DNA of 53,510 nucleotides from an uncultured Myxococcaceae bacterium. Its GTDB lineage: Bacteria > Myxococcota_A > Polyangia > Polyangiales > Ga0077539. This document shows, piece after piece, positions 10,230-19,437 of this stretch; position 1 is the stretch's first letter, and each line of letters starts with the position of its first letter. The stretch lies in NCBI GenBank assembly GCA_945952225.1, contig CAMFHP010000051.1, positions 1-53,510 on the forward strand, read 5' to 3'. The notes beneath the pieces are model-generated. The model saw nothing but the letters and a program-made list of their open reading frames with translations, made no database searches and was not told the DNA's origin. Made by a program: the position numbers and the translations under genes.

Positions 10230-11462
10230 ATGAAGCGCGATTCCCGTTCCGCGCGCGTCGTCCTGCTTGGCCTGCTCCTCGCGCGCTGCGATCTCGGTTC
10301 GCAGCCCATCGTTCCGCCCGAAGAGCTCGACGGCGCCGTCTCCGATCAGCCCGCGGTGCCCGACACCGCCACGCCCGACGGTGCGATCACCGACAGCGCG
10401 ATCGTCGATGCGTCTCCCGACAACGACAGCGCGATCACCGATGCGTCCCTCGACCGCGGAAGCTCCGTCGACACGGGCGTTGCCGATGCGTCCATCGACC
10501 GCGGGAGCACCGTCGACACGGGCGTTGCCGATGCGTCCATCGACCGCGGAAGCAGCACCGACACGGGCGTCGCCGATGCGTCCATCGACCGCGGAAGCAG
10601 CACCGACACGGGCGTCGCCGATGTGCCCGTCGACCGTGGAAGCAGCACCGACACGGGCGTTGCCGACACGGGGGTTGCGCTGCCCGACACGTCGGTGATG
10701 GTGCCTCCCTTCGACGCTGCGACGATCGCGCACATCCGCGAGGTGCGCACGCGCGGCGCCGCGATGGGCATGCGGCTCACGGTGTTCGCCAAGATCGGCG
10801 ACTCGATCACCGAGTCGGCGAGCTTTCTCTCCGACATCGGCTTCGGGTGGTACTCGCTCGGGCGCTGGTCGGGGCTCGAAGCGACGATCCGTTACTTCAG
10901 CACCACACCCGCGGCGGTGGCCGGCGGCGAGGCCAACTCGTTCAACCGCGCGAGCACCTGCGCGATGGGCGGATGGATCGCCCAGTACGCGCTCGCCAAC
11001 GATCCCGACAGCGCGCTGCGACGCGAGCTCTCGCTGACGCGACCCGCGTGGGCGCTGGTGATGTACGGCACCAACGACGTCGACTACTACGACGTGGCGA
11101 CCTTCCGCACGAACATGAACCGCATCGTCGACATCATCGAGGCGAACGGAACCGTGGCGGCGCTGAGCACCATTCCCGATCGACTCGATCGCCCGACGTC
11201 GGCCGCGCTCGTGCCCACGTTCAACAACGCGATTCGCGACATCGCCGCGACGCGCCACCTGCCCCTCATGGACTACTGGTCGTCGATGGCGCCGCTGCCC
11301 AACCGCGGCATCGACACCGACGGGATCCATCCCTCGCCGTACCGCACCGCGGGCGGCGGCATCGCGTGCGGCGAGCTCACCGACGCGGGTCTTCGCTACG
11401 GCTACAACATGCGAAACCTCGTCGCGATCGCGATGCTCGACCGGCTCCGCGCCATCCCCTGA
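10230..11462 (+). CDS. SGNH/GDSL hydrolase lipoprotein with 15-residue tandem repeats
   Basis: 410 residues from ATG 10230; ATG 10212 in the same frame is an alternative. The lipobox is LGLLLARC (Cys20). Residues ~30-160 are an Asp/Thr/Ser-rich tether containing five copies of a 15-residue unit (DASIDRGSSTDTGVA type). The catalytic domain shows block I IGDSITES, with the nucleophile Ser at the GDS position, the glycine/Asn block MYGTNDVDYYD, and the C-terminal Asp-His block DGIHPSPYRT. It should be a surface esterase or lipase-like hydrolase; the substrate is unknown. It is convergent with the zinc-ribbon gene. Confidence 0.87.
   Translation: MKRDSRSARVVLLGLLLARCDLGSQPIVPPEELDGAVSDQPAVPDTATPDGAITDSAIVDASPDNDSAITDASLDRGSSVDTGVADASIDRGSTVDTGVADASIDRGSSTDTGVADASIDRGSSTDTGVADVPVDRGSSTDTGVADTGVALPDTSVMVPPFDAATIAHIREVRTRGAAMGMRLTVFAKIGDSITESASFLSDIGFGWYSLGRWSGLEATIRYFSTTPAAVAGGEANSFNRASTCAMGGWIAQYALANDPDSALRRELSLTRPAWALVMYGTNDVDYYDVATFRTNMNRIVDIIEANGTVAALSTIPDRLDRPTSAALVPTFNNAIRDIAATRHLPLMDYWSSMAPLPNRGIDTDGIHPSPYRTAGGGIACGELTDAGLRYGYNMRNLVAIAMLDRLRAIP
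10440..10664 (+). repeat. Five tandem 45-bp repeats inside the GDSL lipoprotein gene
   Basis: Units start at 10440, 10485, 10530, 10575 and 10620, each 45 bp. They encode variants of DASIDRGSSTDTGVA; units three and four are nearly identical at the DNA level. The copies are in frame, so unit gain or loss would only change tether length. They lie between the lipobox and the hydrolase domain. Confidence 0.92.
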
Positions 11463-11472
11463 AGCGCAGCCC

Positions 11473-12342
11473 TCACAGCACGCGGATCGTGATGACCCCG
11501 TCGTGTGCGCGCACCGCACGAGGACCCGCCGCGCTGCGAAAGGGCGCGTCGATCGCGGGCGTCGCGTCGACCTCGCCGCCCACTTCGACCAGGGTGCCGT
11601 CGTGGAGCGCGATGGCCGCGAGCGGCTCGATGTTGCTCGCGCCGCGGAGCCACGAGAGCGCGTGCAGATGGCGCCCCACGCGGAGCTGCCGGGCAGTGCC
11701 CTCGCGGAGCTCACCGCGCACCCGCAACGTCGCGCCGTCGGTGTGGAGCACGTAGCGCGCGCCGCCCTCGGCGATCAGCTCGATCGACGGCCCCAGCAGG
11801 TCGGCGACGGCCACGTTGCGGATGATCCCGCGCGCCGCCCAGCGCCGCGTGTCGCGCTCGCCCGGAGGCCCACGGAGCACGCCGCGGATCACGTCGCGCG
11901 GAGCCTCGGCGTCCGACGCTCCAGCGCCGCACACATCGAGCACGCAGAGGCCCGGCGCGGTGCGCGAGGGAAGGTCCTTGAGGCGCGCGCTCACGGCGCC
12001 CGCAACGCCCACGGCGGCGCCCGCGGCGATGGCGAGGAGGGGCGACGCGGTGGCCATCCACGTGAGCGCGTTGGCGGCCACGGCGAGGCCCAGCGTGCCC
12101 GCCACGGTGAGCGGCGCATCGGGGGGCGGCGCGGGGCCTTCGGGCGCGCCGAGATGCCATCGGCGATGGCGTGAGGTGTGGCCTGCACGTCGCTGCGCGC
12201 GGAGCCATGCGCGCGCCTCGGCGGTGCACGCGAGGTAGGTCGGCGCGGCGCCGCACGCGGGGCACGCGGCGGTGTTGAAGCGCACGGCGCACGGGGCGCA
12301 GACGCGCGCGGCGCCGGGGTACACGTCGAGGCGTGCGACCAT
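11473..12342 (-). CDS. Zinc-ribbon membrane protein of unknown function
   Basis: 289 residues from ATG 12342. The N-terminus carries two CxxC pairs (CAPC, then CPAC about a dozen residues later) that look like a zinc ribbon. Near residues 80-120 there are two adjacent hydrophobic segments (VAGTLGLAVAANALTWMA and SPLLAIAAGAAVGVAGAV). The remaining C-terminal ~165 residues are soluble with many short beta strands and no motif I recognise. Zinc-ribbon plus paired helices suggests a membrane-bound adaptor, but this is inference. Its start is about 100 bp from the divergent hydrolase-like lipoprotein. Confidence 0.7.
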   Translation of the reverse strand: MVARLDVYPGAARVCAPCAVRFNTAACPACGAAPTYLACTAEARAWLRAQRRAGHTSRHRRWHLGAPEGPAPPPDAPLTVAGTLGLAVAANALTWMATASPLLAIAAGAAVGVAGAVSARLKDLPSRTAPGLCVLDVCGAGASDAEAPRDVIRGVLRGPPGERDTRRWAARGIIRNVAVADLLGPSIELIAEGGARYVLHTDGATLRVRGELREGTARQLRVGRHLHALSWLRGASNIEPLAAIALHDGTLVEVGGEVDATPAIDAPFRSAAGPRAVRAHDGVITIRVL

Positions 12343-12440
12343 CGCGGCGATGCTATCGCGCCGACCCGCGGAGCGTCGCCCTTGACCCGCAGGGCGCGAG
12401 CGACGAGGCTGCGCGCGGCTGCTTGCGAGAGGTGCGTGCG

Positions 12441-14501
12441 ATGGGTGTGCGACTGCGGTGGGCGGGGCTTCTTCCGTTCGTGGTGATGGCGGCGTGCGAG
12501 GACACGTCGGCGGGGTCGGGCCTCGATGCGAGCGTGCGCGATGGCGCCGTCGATGTTCGCGCCGACGCGGTGGTCGATGGCGACGACAACGAGCCCACGG
12601 CGCGCAATCCCGACGACTGCGATCCCCTCGACGAGAACGCGTGCGCGATGCCGTGGCCGTCGAACCTCTACCTCCGCGCCGACGCGTCGCGGGCCACGGG
12701 CTACGCGCTTCGTATCGGGCGCACGAGCCTGCCGCAGAACCGCTCGGGGTATTTCACCGACCCGTCGAGCCTGGAGTTTCTCGACGGCTACGGCGTGGGC
12801 ACGCCGATCATGACCGTGGTGCCCAACCTCGATGGCAGCGTGCTCGCGGATGAAGAGCACATCGACCGCTCGCTGGCTGACACGTCGCCCACGCTGCTCT
12901 TCGAAGTCGACGGCACGACGCTGCGGCGCGTTCCGCACTGGGCCGAGCTCGATTCGAACGAGCCCGACCCCGCGAAGAAGACGCTCTTCGTGAGGCCCGC
13001 GGTGATCCTCAAGGAGGGCGCGCGGTACGTCGTCGCGCTGCGCGGCCTGCGCACGACGGCGGGCGCGGCGGTGGCGCCGTCGCGGGCGTTTCAGCTCCTG
13101 CGTGACGGCATGGGCGCGACGGACCCTCGCCTCGCGCCGCGCCAGGCGCGCTTCACCGAGGTGCTCTCGCTGCTCGAAGCCGCGGGGGTTCCCCGCGCGT
13201 CGCTCACCCTCGCGTGGGATTTCAACACCGCCAGCTCGCGCGCGCTCCACGGCCGCATGCTCGCGATGCGCGACGACGCGCTGACCCGCGTGGGCGCGCA
13301 GGGGCCCGCGCTGCACATCGACGACGTGCGCACGTTCCTCCCCGCGGATGACGGCTCGGGCCGCCCCTTCGACGCGAACATCGCGGTGGAGCTCAACGGC
13401 ACCATCGACGTGCCCGACTACACGGTGACGCGGCACTACCCCGGCATCCCTTCGCCGCTGCGCGAGCTCAACCTCGACGCCTCGGGGCGGCCCGTGGCCA
13501 TGGGCACCACCGCGGTGAACTTCATGGTGCGCGTGCCCCGCGGCGCGCTCGACGGCATGCCCTACGGCATCCTGCTGTACGGCCACGGGCTCCTCGGCGC
13601 GCGCGACGAAGCCCGCGCCGACTACCTCGGTCGCTTCGCCAACGCGCAGCGCTTCATCGTCGTCGCGGCAGACCTCACGGGCATGAGCACGCCCGACATC
13701 GGCGCGGTGTTCGCGGGGCTCAACAACATGACGTACTTCCGCTCGGTGGGGCACACGCTGCACCAGGGGATCATCCAGTGGGTGCTGCTCGCCCGCGCGA
13801 TGCGCGAGCGCCTCGGCGCGCTCCCCGAGCTCATGTCACGGCGCGTGACCGTCAACCGCGAAGAGCTCTTCTACTCGGGCAATTCGCAGGGCGGCATCTT
13901 CGGCGGAACCTTCATGGCCGTGTCGCCCGACATCACGCGCGGTCACCTCGGCGTGCCGGGCAACAACTACTCGACGCTTCTGCACCGCTCGCACGATTTC
14001 ACGTCGTACTTCGCGGTGCTCCGCACGGCCTACAGCGACAGCGCCGACCTCGCGCAGGTGCTCGCCTACACGCAGCTCCAGTGGGACGGCACCGACCCCG
14101 TGAGCTACCTCCGTCACGTGAGCGCCGAGCCCTTCGCGAACACGCCGTCGCACGCGGTGATCCTCGGGCCCGCGAAGGGTGACTACCAGGTCTCGGTGAT
14201 GACCAACGAGGTCGCCGCGCGCAGCGACATCGGCATCCCCCTCATGGCGAACTACGACCGCGATCGCACGCCCTGGGGATGCACGCAGGCCGCGTATCCG
14301 CGGCGCGGGTCGGGCGTGGTGCTCTACGACTTCGGAAACCCGTGGCCCACGCCGGGCAACCATCCGCCCGCGGAGAACGCGGTGGGCGATCCCCACGAGC
14401 GCCCGCGACGCTCCGAGGTTCACCAGCGGCAGATCGCCAACTTCTTCCGCACGGGAGAGATCATCGACGTGTGCGGCGGCGACGGCTGCCGCCCCGACTG
14501 A
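12441..14501 (+). CDS. Alpha/beta-hydrolase-like surface lipoprotein
   Basis: 686 residues from ATG 12441, chosen because it gives a clean lipoprotein signal (LLPFVVMAAC, Cys19) and has GAGAGG-like purines upstream. An Asp/Ala/Val tether follows (DASVRDGAVDVRADAVVDGD). The body includes PYGILLYGHGLLG, which resembles an oxyanion-hole HG region, and SGNSQGGIFGG, a GxSxG-type nucleophile elbow. These suggest an alpha/beta-hydrolase fold in the central part. No secure Asp/His assignment is possible by eye. It is convergent with the small lipoprotein at 14523. Function is unproven; an extracellular esterase or peptidase is possible. Confidence 0.75.
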   Translation: MGVRLRWAGLLPFVVMAACEDTSAGSGLDASVRDGAVDVRADAVVDGDDNEPTARNPDDCDPLDENACAMPWPSNLYLRADASRATGYALRIGRTSLPQNRSGYFTDPSSLEFLDGYGVGTPIMTVVPNLDGSVLADEEHIDRSLADTSPTLLFEVDGTTLRRVPHWAELDSNEPDPAKKTLFVRPAVILKEGARYVVALRGLRTTAGAAVAPSRAFQLLRDGMGATDPRLAPRQARFTEVLSLLEAAGVPRASLTLAWDFNTASSRALHGRMLAMRDDALTRVGAQGPALHIDDVRTFLPADDGSGRPFDANIAVELNGTIDVPDYTVTRHYPGIPSPLRELNLDASGRPVAMGTTAVNFMVRVPRGALDGMPYGILLYGHGLLGARDEARADYLGRFANAQRFIVVAADLTGMSTPDIGAVFAGLNNMTYFRSVGHTLHQGIIQWVLLARAMRERLGALPELMSRRVTVNREELFYSGNSQGGIFGGTFMAVSPDITRGHLGVPGNNYSTLLHRSHDFTSYFAVLRTAYSDSADLAQVLAYTQLQWDGTDPVSYLRHVSAEPFANTPSHAVILGPAKGDYQVSVMTNEVAARSDIGIPLMANYDRDRTPWGCTQAAYPRRGSGVVLYDFGNPWPTPGNHPPAENAVGDPHERPRRSEVHQRQIANFFRTGEIIDVCGGDGCRPD

Positions 14502-14522
14502 GCGCGCGTCGCGCGGGAGCGG

Positions 14523-15119
14523 TCAGAGCGCGAGCGCGCGGAAGTACAGCACCGTGGCGACCTTCGCATCGAACGAGCGGGGGCGCGCGGCGGCTGCGGG
14601 CACGCGGATGCCCACCTTGAAGCTCCCCTGCGTGAGGTCGGTCTGGATGGGCGCCAGCGTGTCGCGCGTCGCGGTGATCTGCACCTCGACGGGCCCGGCG
14701 CCCATGGGCTGCGCGACGGTGCCGATGTTCACCGTGGTGCTCGAGTTCGCGAGGTAGAGCGTCAGCGGACCGCCGAGAAACTGCTCGAAGCTCGTGACGC
14801 CCGACGCGTCGCGACCGAGCGTGAGCGTCGCGCGATCGACCACCACCGCGGCGGGCGGACGTCCGAGCACCGCGCGCGCCTGCTGGAGAAACGCACCGTA
14901 CGGATTGCCCGACTCGGTGCTCACCGACTTGTCGCTGTCGAACGCGTCGTTGCGCACGTCGCCGTCTTTGAACTTGTCGACGTTGATCGACACGGGACCC
15001 GAGTAGTTCACCGTGTTGGCTCCGCCCGCGTCGTCGCCCGAGCAGGCCGAGACCAGGGCCGACGCCGCGAGGACGAGCAGCGCGCGCTTCGAAGAGGAGA
15101 TGGGCGTAGGGGACATCAT
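14523..15119 (-). CDS. Small lipoprotein of unknown function
   Basis: 198 residues with a lipobox (SALVSACSG, Cys26). The start is ATG 15119 or the adjacent ATG 15116. The mature part is rich in Thr, Val, Ala and Asp with alternating hydrophobicity, suggesting a beta-rich secreted domain; no motif is recognised. It lies 118 bp downstream of the FHA-sigma54 activator on the same strand, with a hairpin between them, so it could be a target or simply a neighbour. Confidence 0.72.
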   Translation of the reverse strand: MMSPTPISSSKRALLVLAASALVSACSGDDAGGANTVNYSGPVSINVDKFKDGDVRNDAFDSDKSVSTESGNPYGAFLQQARAVLGRPPAAVVVDRATLTLGRDASGVTSFEQFLGGPLTLYLANSSTTVNIGTVAQPMGAGPVEVQITATRDTLAPIQTDLTQGSFKVGIRVPAAAARPRSFDAKVATVLYFRALAL

Positions 15120-15177
15120 GGCGCCAACGAGAGCACACCCGCGCGCCTCGCGGGACTGAAATGAAGTATGCGGAAAT

Positions 15178-15192
15178 GCCTTGTTTGAAGGC
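15178..15192 (-). terminator. Small hairpin between sigma54 activator and lipoprotein
   Basis: A 5-bp stem (GCCTT/AAGGC) with a 5-nt loop lies 46 bp past the activator stop and is followed on the minus strand by ATTTCC. It is AT-richer than its surroundings. It could be a weak terminator or attenuator. Confidence 0.3.
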
Positions 15193-15237
15193 GTTTGCGT
15201 GTGAAGTTGTTGCGCGCCGAGGACGTGCAGAATCGGC

Positions 15238-16581
<1,344 letters not shown>

Positions 16582-16615
16582 GGACGACTGCCATGCCGTG
16601 ATGCGCGACGCGTGT

Positions 16616-17080
16616 CTACTGCGTCGGCACGTTGATCCGAATCCCGCCCACGTTGACCGTGGTGGCGTTGCTCCCGCGCTGCACCTGCACGCCCGGAAGA
16701 CCCTGCACAGGAGGCGGAATGTTCAGCTCATTTCCGTTCGAAGGAGCCGACGGATTCGCCGTGTTTTCACGGGGCGCACGCGGCGTGCGCGGCACCGCGG
16801 GCGTCGGCGCGACGGGGGCCGCGCCCGCGTCGGCGAGCGCGTTGGGCGCGGGCGCAACGGGAGACGTTCCCGCATCGGCGAGCGCGTTGGGCGCGGGCGC
16901 AACGGGGGGCGTTCCCGCATCGGCGAGCGCGTTGGGCGCGGGGATCACGGGCTGCGGCGCGACGGGCGTGGGCACCGTCGTGGGCACCGTGGTCGTGTGC
17001 TCGGGCTCCGAGGTGTTCCCACGCTTGCACGCGGCGAGTGCGGCGCAGAGCGCGAGCGCGGCGACGACGCGGGCGCTCAT
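16616..17080 (-). CDS. Repeat-containing lipoprotein of unknown function
   Basis: 154 residues with a lipobox (CAALAACKRG, Cys18). The mature chain is low complexity, rich in Pro, Ala, Thr and Val. It includes three 15-residue repeats (PAPNALADAGTPPVA type) and ends in a short conserved-looking tail (VNVGGIRINVP). Its ATG overlaps the TGA of the zinc-ribbon/PH-like gene by four bases (ATGA), indicating translational coupling. The repeats probably form an extended tether. Confidence 0.72.
   Translation of the reverse strand: MSARVVAALALCAALAACKRGNTSEPEHTTTVPTTVPTPVAPQPVIPAPNALADAGTPPVAPAPNALADAGTSPVAPAPNALADAGAAPVAPTPAVPRTPRAPRENTANPSAPSNGNELNIPPPVQGLPGVQVQRGSNATTVNVGGIRINVPTQ
16809..16943 (-). 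repeat. Three tandem 45-bp repeats inside the lipoprotein gene
   Basis: Units at 16809-16853, 16854-16898 and 16899-16943 differ at only a few positions and encode a 15-residue Pro/Ala-rich unit on the minus strand. All are in frame. Confidence 0.9.
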
Positions 17081-18117
17081 TCGTCCTCGTCCTCGTCGTC
17101 GTACTCCGCGGCTTCGAGCGCCATCTCGTAGATGAACTCACCGAGCGCGGGGTACATCACCGAGCCGTCGGCCTGCGAGATCTGCACGGTCTCGCCCATC
17201 ACCGTGAGGCCCTCTTCGCTGTAGTCCACCTCGTCGGCGTCGATCTCGCCCCACGCGAACGACTTCGGCGACTCCATGATGTTCTTCCACGCGAAGCGCT
17301 CCGACGTGACGATGAACCCGTCGTCGGCGCCGCCGAACACCGTGTCGTCGAAGAGCACGAGCACCTGCTCGTCGCGCTCCAGGCTCGCGCGGTGCGTGGC
17401 GCGCGCCGACTTCAGCTTGTCCGCGGGAATCTTCGGCGCATAGAAGAGCGCGTCGTGCTGGCCCATCATCTCCTGCGCGTAGGCGATGATGTTCTCGTCG
17501 GTCCACTCCCAGTCCTCGTCGTCCTCGTCTTCGTCGTCGTCCGCCGCATCGGGGAGCGCGACCTTGATCGTGCCCTTCGCGGCGCCCTTCGCACCGCCCC
17601 ACAGCGCGGCGCTCTTCGACGCGACCGAGGCCTCCTCGTCGCCGCCCTTCACGGCCACCTTCGCGGCGCCCTTCACGGCCACCTTCACGCCACCCGCCGC
17701 CGACGGATCGGCCTTCGCAGGCGTCTTTCCCGGCTGCGCGTCGACCTTCGAAGCGACCTTGCCCACGGGCACGTCGCCGCCCTTCGAGGCGGTCTTCGTC
17801 GGCGCGTCGATGGGCGTCATCGCGGCCTGCGCGGGCGCCGCCACGGGCGTCATCGCGGGCTGCTGCGGAGGCACCTTGGCCGCGTGTTCGGGACCCTTCA
17901 CGGGCGGCTGTGCGGCGGTCGGCGCAGGCGCCTGGGCCGCGGCGGGTGCGGGCTGCGCAGCGGGCGCGCGCGCGGGCCTCGCGGCACCTGCGGCGATGGC
18001 CGCGGGGTTGGCGACGGATCGACCGCAGTAGTCACAGACCACCACGGCTTCGACGACATCGGCGGGCATGGGCGCGCCGCAGTTCGGACACTTGAGCACT
18101 TCGAGCGACATCGGCAC
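17077..18117 (-). CDS. Zinc-ribbon protein with bacterial PH-like domain
   Basis: 346 residues. The N-terminus is a zinc ribbon (LKCPNCGAPMP, then VVCDYCG). Residues ~40-190 are low complexity, rich in Ala, Pro, Lys and Thr, and end in an acidic run (DDDEDEDDEDWEW). The C-terminal ~130 residues contain VLFDDTVFGGADDGFIVTSE followed by RFAWKNI, which resembles the PH-like domain often found with zinc ribbons in bacterial stress proteins. The extreme C-terminus is again acidic (YDDEDEDE). The start is MPMS at 18117, or the internal Met at 18111. It is coupled to the downstream lipoprotein gene by a 4-bp overlap. Function unknown; cytoplasmic adaptor suspected. Confidence 0.75.
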   Translation of the reverse strand: MPMSLEVLKCPNCGAPMPADVVEAVVVCDYCGRSVANPAAIAAGAARPARAPAAQPAPAAAQAPAPTAAQPPVKGPEHAAKVPPQQPAMTPVAAPAQAAMTPIDAPTKTASKGGDVPVGKVASKVDAQPGKTPAKADPSAAGGVKVAVKGAAKVAVKGGDEEASVASKSAALWGGAKGAAKGTIKVALPDAADDDEDEDDEDWEWTDENIIAYAQEMMGQHDALFYAPKIPADKLKSARATHRASLERDEQVLVLFDDTVFGGADDGFIVTSERFAWKNIMESPKSFAWGEIDADEVDYSEEGLTVMGETVQISQADGSVMYPALGEFIYEMALEAAEYDDEDEDE

Positions 18118-18156
18118 CTCGCGAGGGCCGAAGAACTACCACGCGCCGCGGCGCGG

Positions 18157-19311
18157 TCAGCCCGAGAATGCGCGCCCTTCGAGGGCCGCCCGGTAGCGGT
18201 TCGCCATGCGGGCCTCGAAGCGCTCGACGGGCACGCCCACGGCCTCGCGGATGGGCCCGCTCTTGAGCTGTTTGCGCAGGCGCGCGGCTACGTCGCCGGC
18301 CACCGCGTCGAGGCCGCCGGGGTGCGCGCGGTGAAAGCCCGCGAGCGCACGCAGCACGCCCTGTTGTGTCGGGTGCTGCACGTGGGTCTCGACGAGCGCC
18401 TCGACCGCGGCGCCACGACCCCCGAGCGCGCCGCCAGGACCGCGATCCGAGAGGAGCGCGCTGCGTCCGAGGGTCTCTCCCCACGCGTCGAAGTACGGGC
18501 CCACGGGGAGCAGCAGCTCGCGCCCCACGCGCAGTGAGCGCGCGGCGCGGAGCGTGAGAAAGCGGTGGTTCTCCGCGGCCATCACGGCCTTGTTCACGCG
18601 GCCCGCGACGAGAAAGCGCGGGTCGCCGAGGGCGCCGTCGTCGTGGCCGAGGCGCGCGTAGCGCTTCTGGAGTTCGAGGGCGCGCGGCGAGCGCACGGTC
18701 CACTCGGTGACGATGCGCGAGAGGTCGCCGAGGTTGTGCGCGATCGTGGCCACCACGTGCAGCGCATCGCGCTCGCGGCCCTTCACATCACGGAGCACTT
18801 CGAAGGCCCTCGCGTGCTTCGCCACGTCGGCGTCGAGGCGTGTCACGAGGCGCTCGATCGCGGCCTCGTCGTGGAGGGCGAGGGCGCGTCCGAGGGCGCC
18901 CGCGCGCACGGCCATCCACTCGCCTTCGTGGCCGCTGAGGTCGCCCACCTCGGGCACCGGAACCACGCGCGCAGAGATGAGCCGCGTGTCCCAACGGTCG
19001 GTCTCGTCGACCACGTCGAGCGCACCGTGGAGCGGGTTGTACGCGCCCGCGCGCTGCCACGCGTGATGACGAATGTGGCTGTCGACGTCGGTGGGAACGA
19101 AGGTGCCCACGGTCGCGAAATGCGCGGCGAGCATGAGCCGCAGGTAGGCCCACGTGGGCTCGTAATCCTGCGCGGTCTCCTCGGCGCGGAGCAGCGCCGC
19201 GCGCCATGAGAACTCGGGCGCATCGGTCGCGCCGTCGAGGGCCCACGCGGCCGTGTTGCGCACCTGCGAGAGCAGCACCTGGGGGGGAATTCCACGGAAG
19301 GTCGAAGCCAC
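18157..19311 (-). CDS. Conserved-looking protein of unknown function
   Basis: 384 residues from a GTG start at 19311, with AAGAG about nine bases upstream. No signal peptide or membrane segment is evident. The sequence is mostly helical, with many His and Arg residues (HAAHFATVG-like N region, HIRHHAWQRAGAYNPLHG, GHDDGALGDPRFLVAGRVNKAVM). I recognise no family. It is 39 bp upstream of the zinc-ribbon/PH-like gene on the same strand and is probably part of that transcript. It is divergent from the signal-peptide gene starting near 19438, whose promoter lies in between. Confidence 0.65.
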   Translation of the reverse strand: MASTFRGIPPQVLLSQVRNTAAWALDGATDAPEFSWRAALLRAEETAQDYEPTWAYLRLMLAAHFATVGTFVPTDVDSHIRHHAWQRAGAYNPLHGALDVVDETDRWDTRLISARVVPVPEVGDLSGHEGEWMAVRAGALGRALALHDEAAIERLVTRLDADVAKHARAFEVLRDVKGRERDALHVVATIAHNLGDLSRIVTEWTVRSPRALELQKRYARLGHDDGALGDPRFLVAGRVNKAVMAAENHRFLTLRAARSLRVGRELLLPVGPYFDAWGETLGRSALLSDRGPGGALGGRGAAVEALVETHVQHPTQQGVLRALAGFHRAHPGGLDAVAGDVAARLRKQLKSGPIREAVGVPVERFEARMANRYRAALEGRAFSG

Positions 19312-19376
19312 GGGGCCGCGCTCTTAACGCATCTGCGTGTGCGGTGCGAGGGCCTCGTTTCGCGCGGGAGCCCGCG

Positions 19377-19405
19377 TTGCGCGACCTCGCAGCGCGCCCT
19401 ATGGT
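19377..19405 (+). promoter_or_regulatory. Promoter with conserved downstream segment (TTGCGC-N17-TATGGT)
   Basis: The -35 box is TTGCGC at 19377-19382, the spacer is exactly 17 nt, and the -10 box is TATGGT at 19400-19405. The sequence from the -10 onward, TATGGTTGCCGCCCTTTTCG, matches the one upstream of the tRNA/tuf cluster at 32741 with a single difference. The expected start of transcription is near 19412, about 25 nt before the proposed start codon of the next gene. Confidence 0.75.
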
Positions 19406-19437
19406 TGCCGCCCTTTTCGCGAACCCGGAGGCACGCC

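Noticed and set aside
8904-11714. A single 936-residue protein covering the OmpA gene and beyond
   Set aside because: The N-terminal 500 residues are antisense to the GDSL lipoprotein, whose 45-bp repeats explain the apparent repeats; the OmpA protein starts at 10202 with a clear signal peptide.
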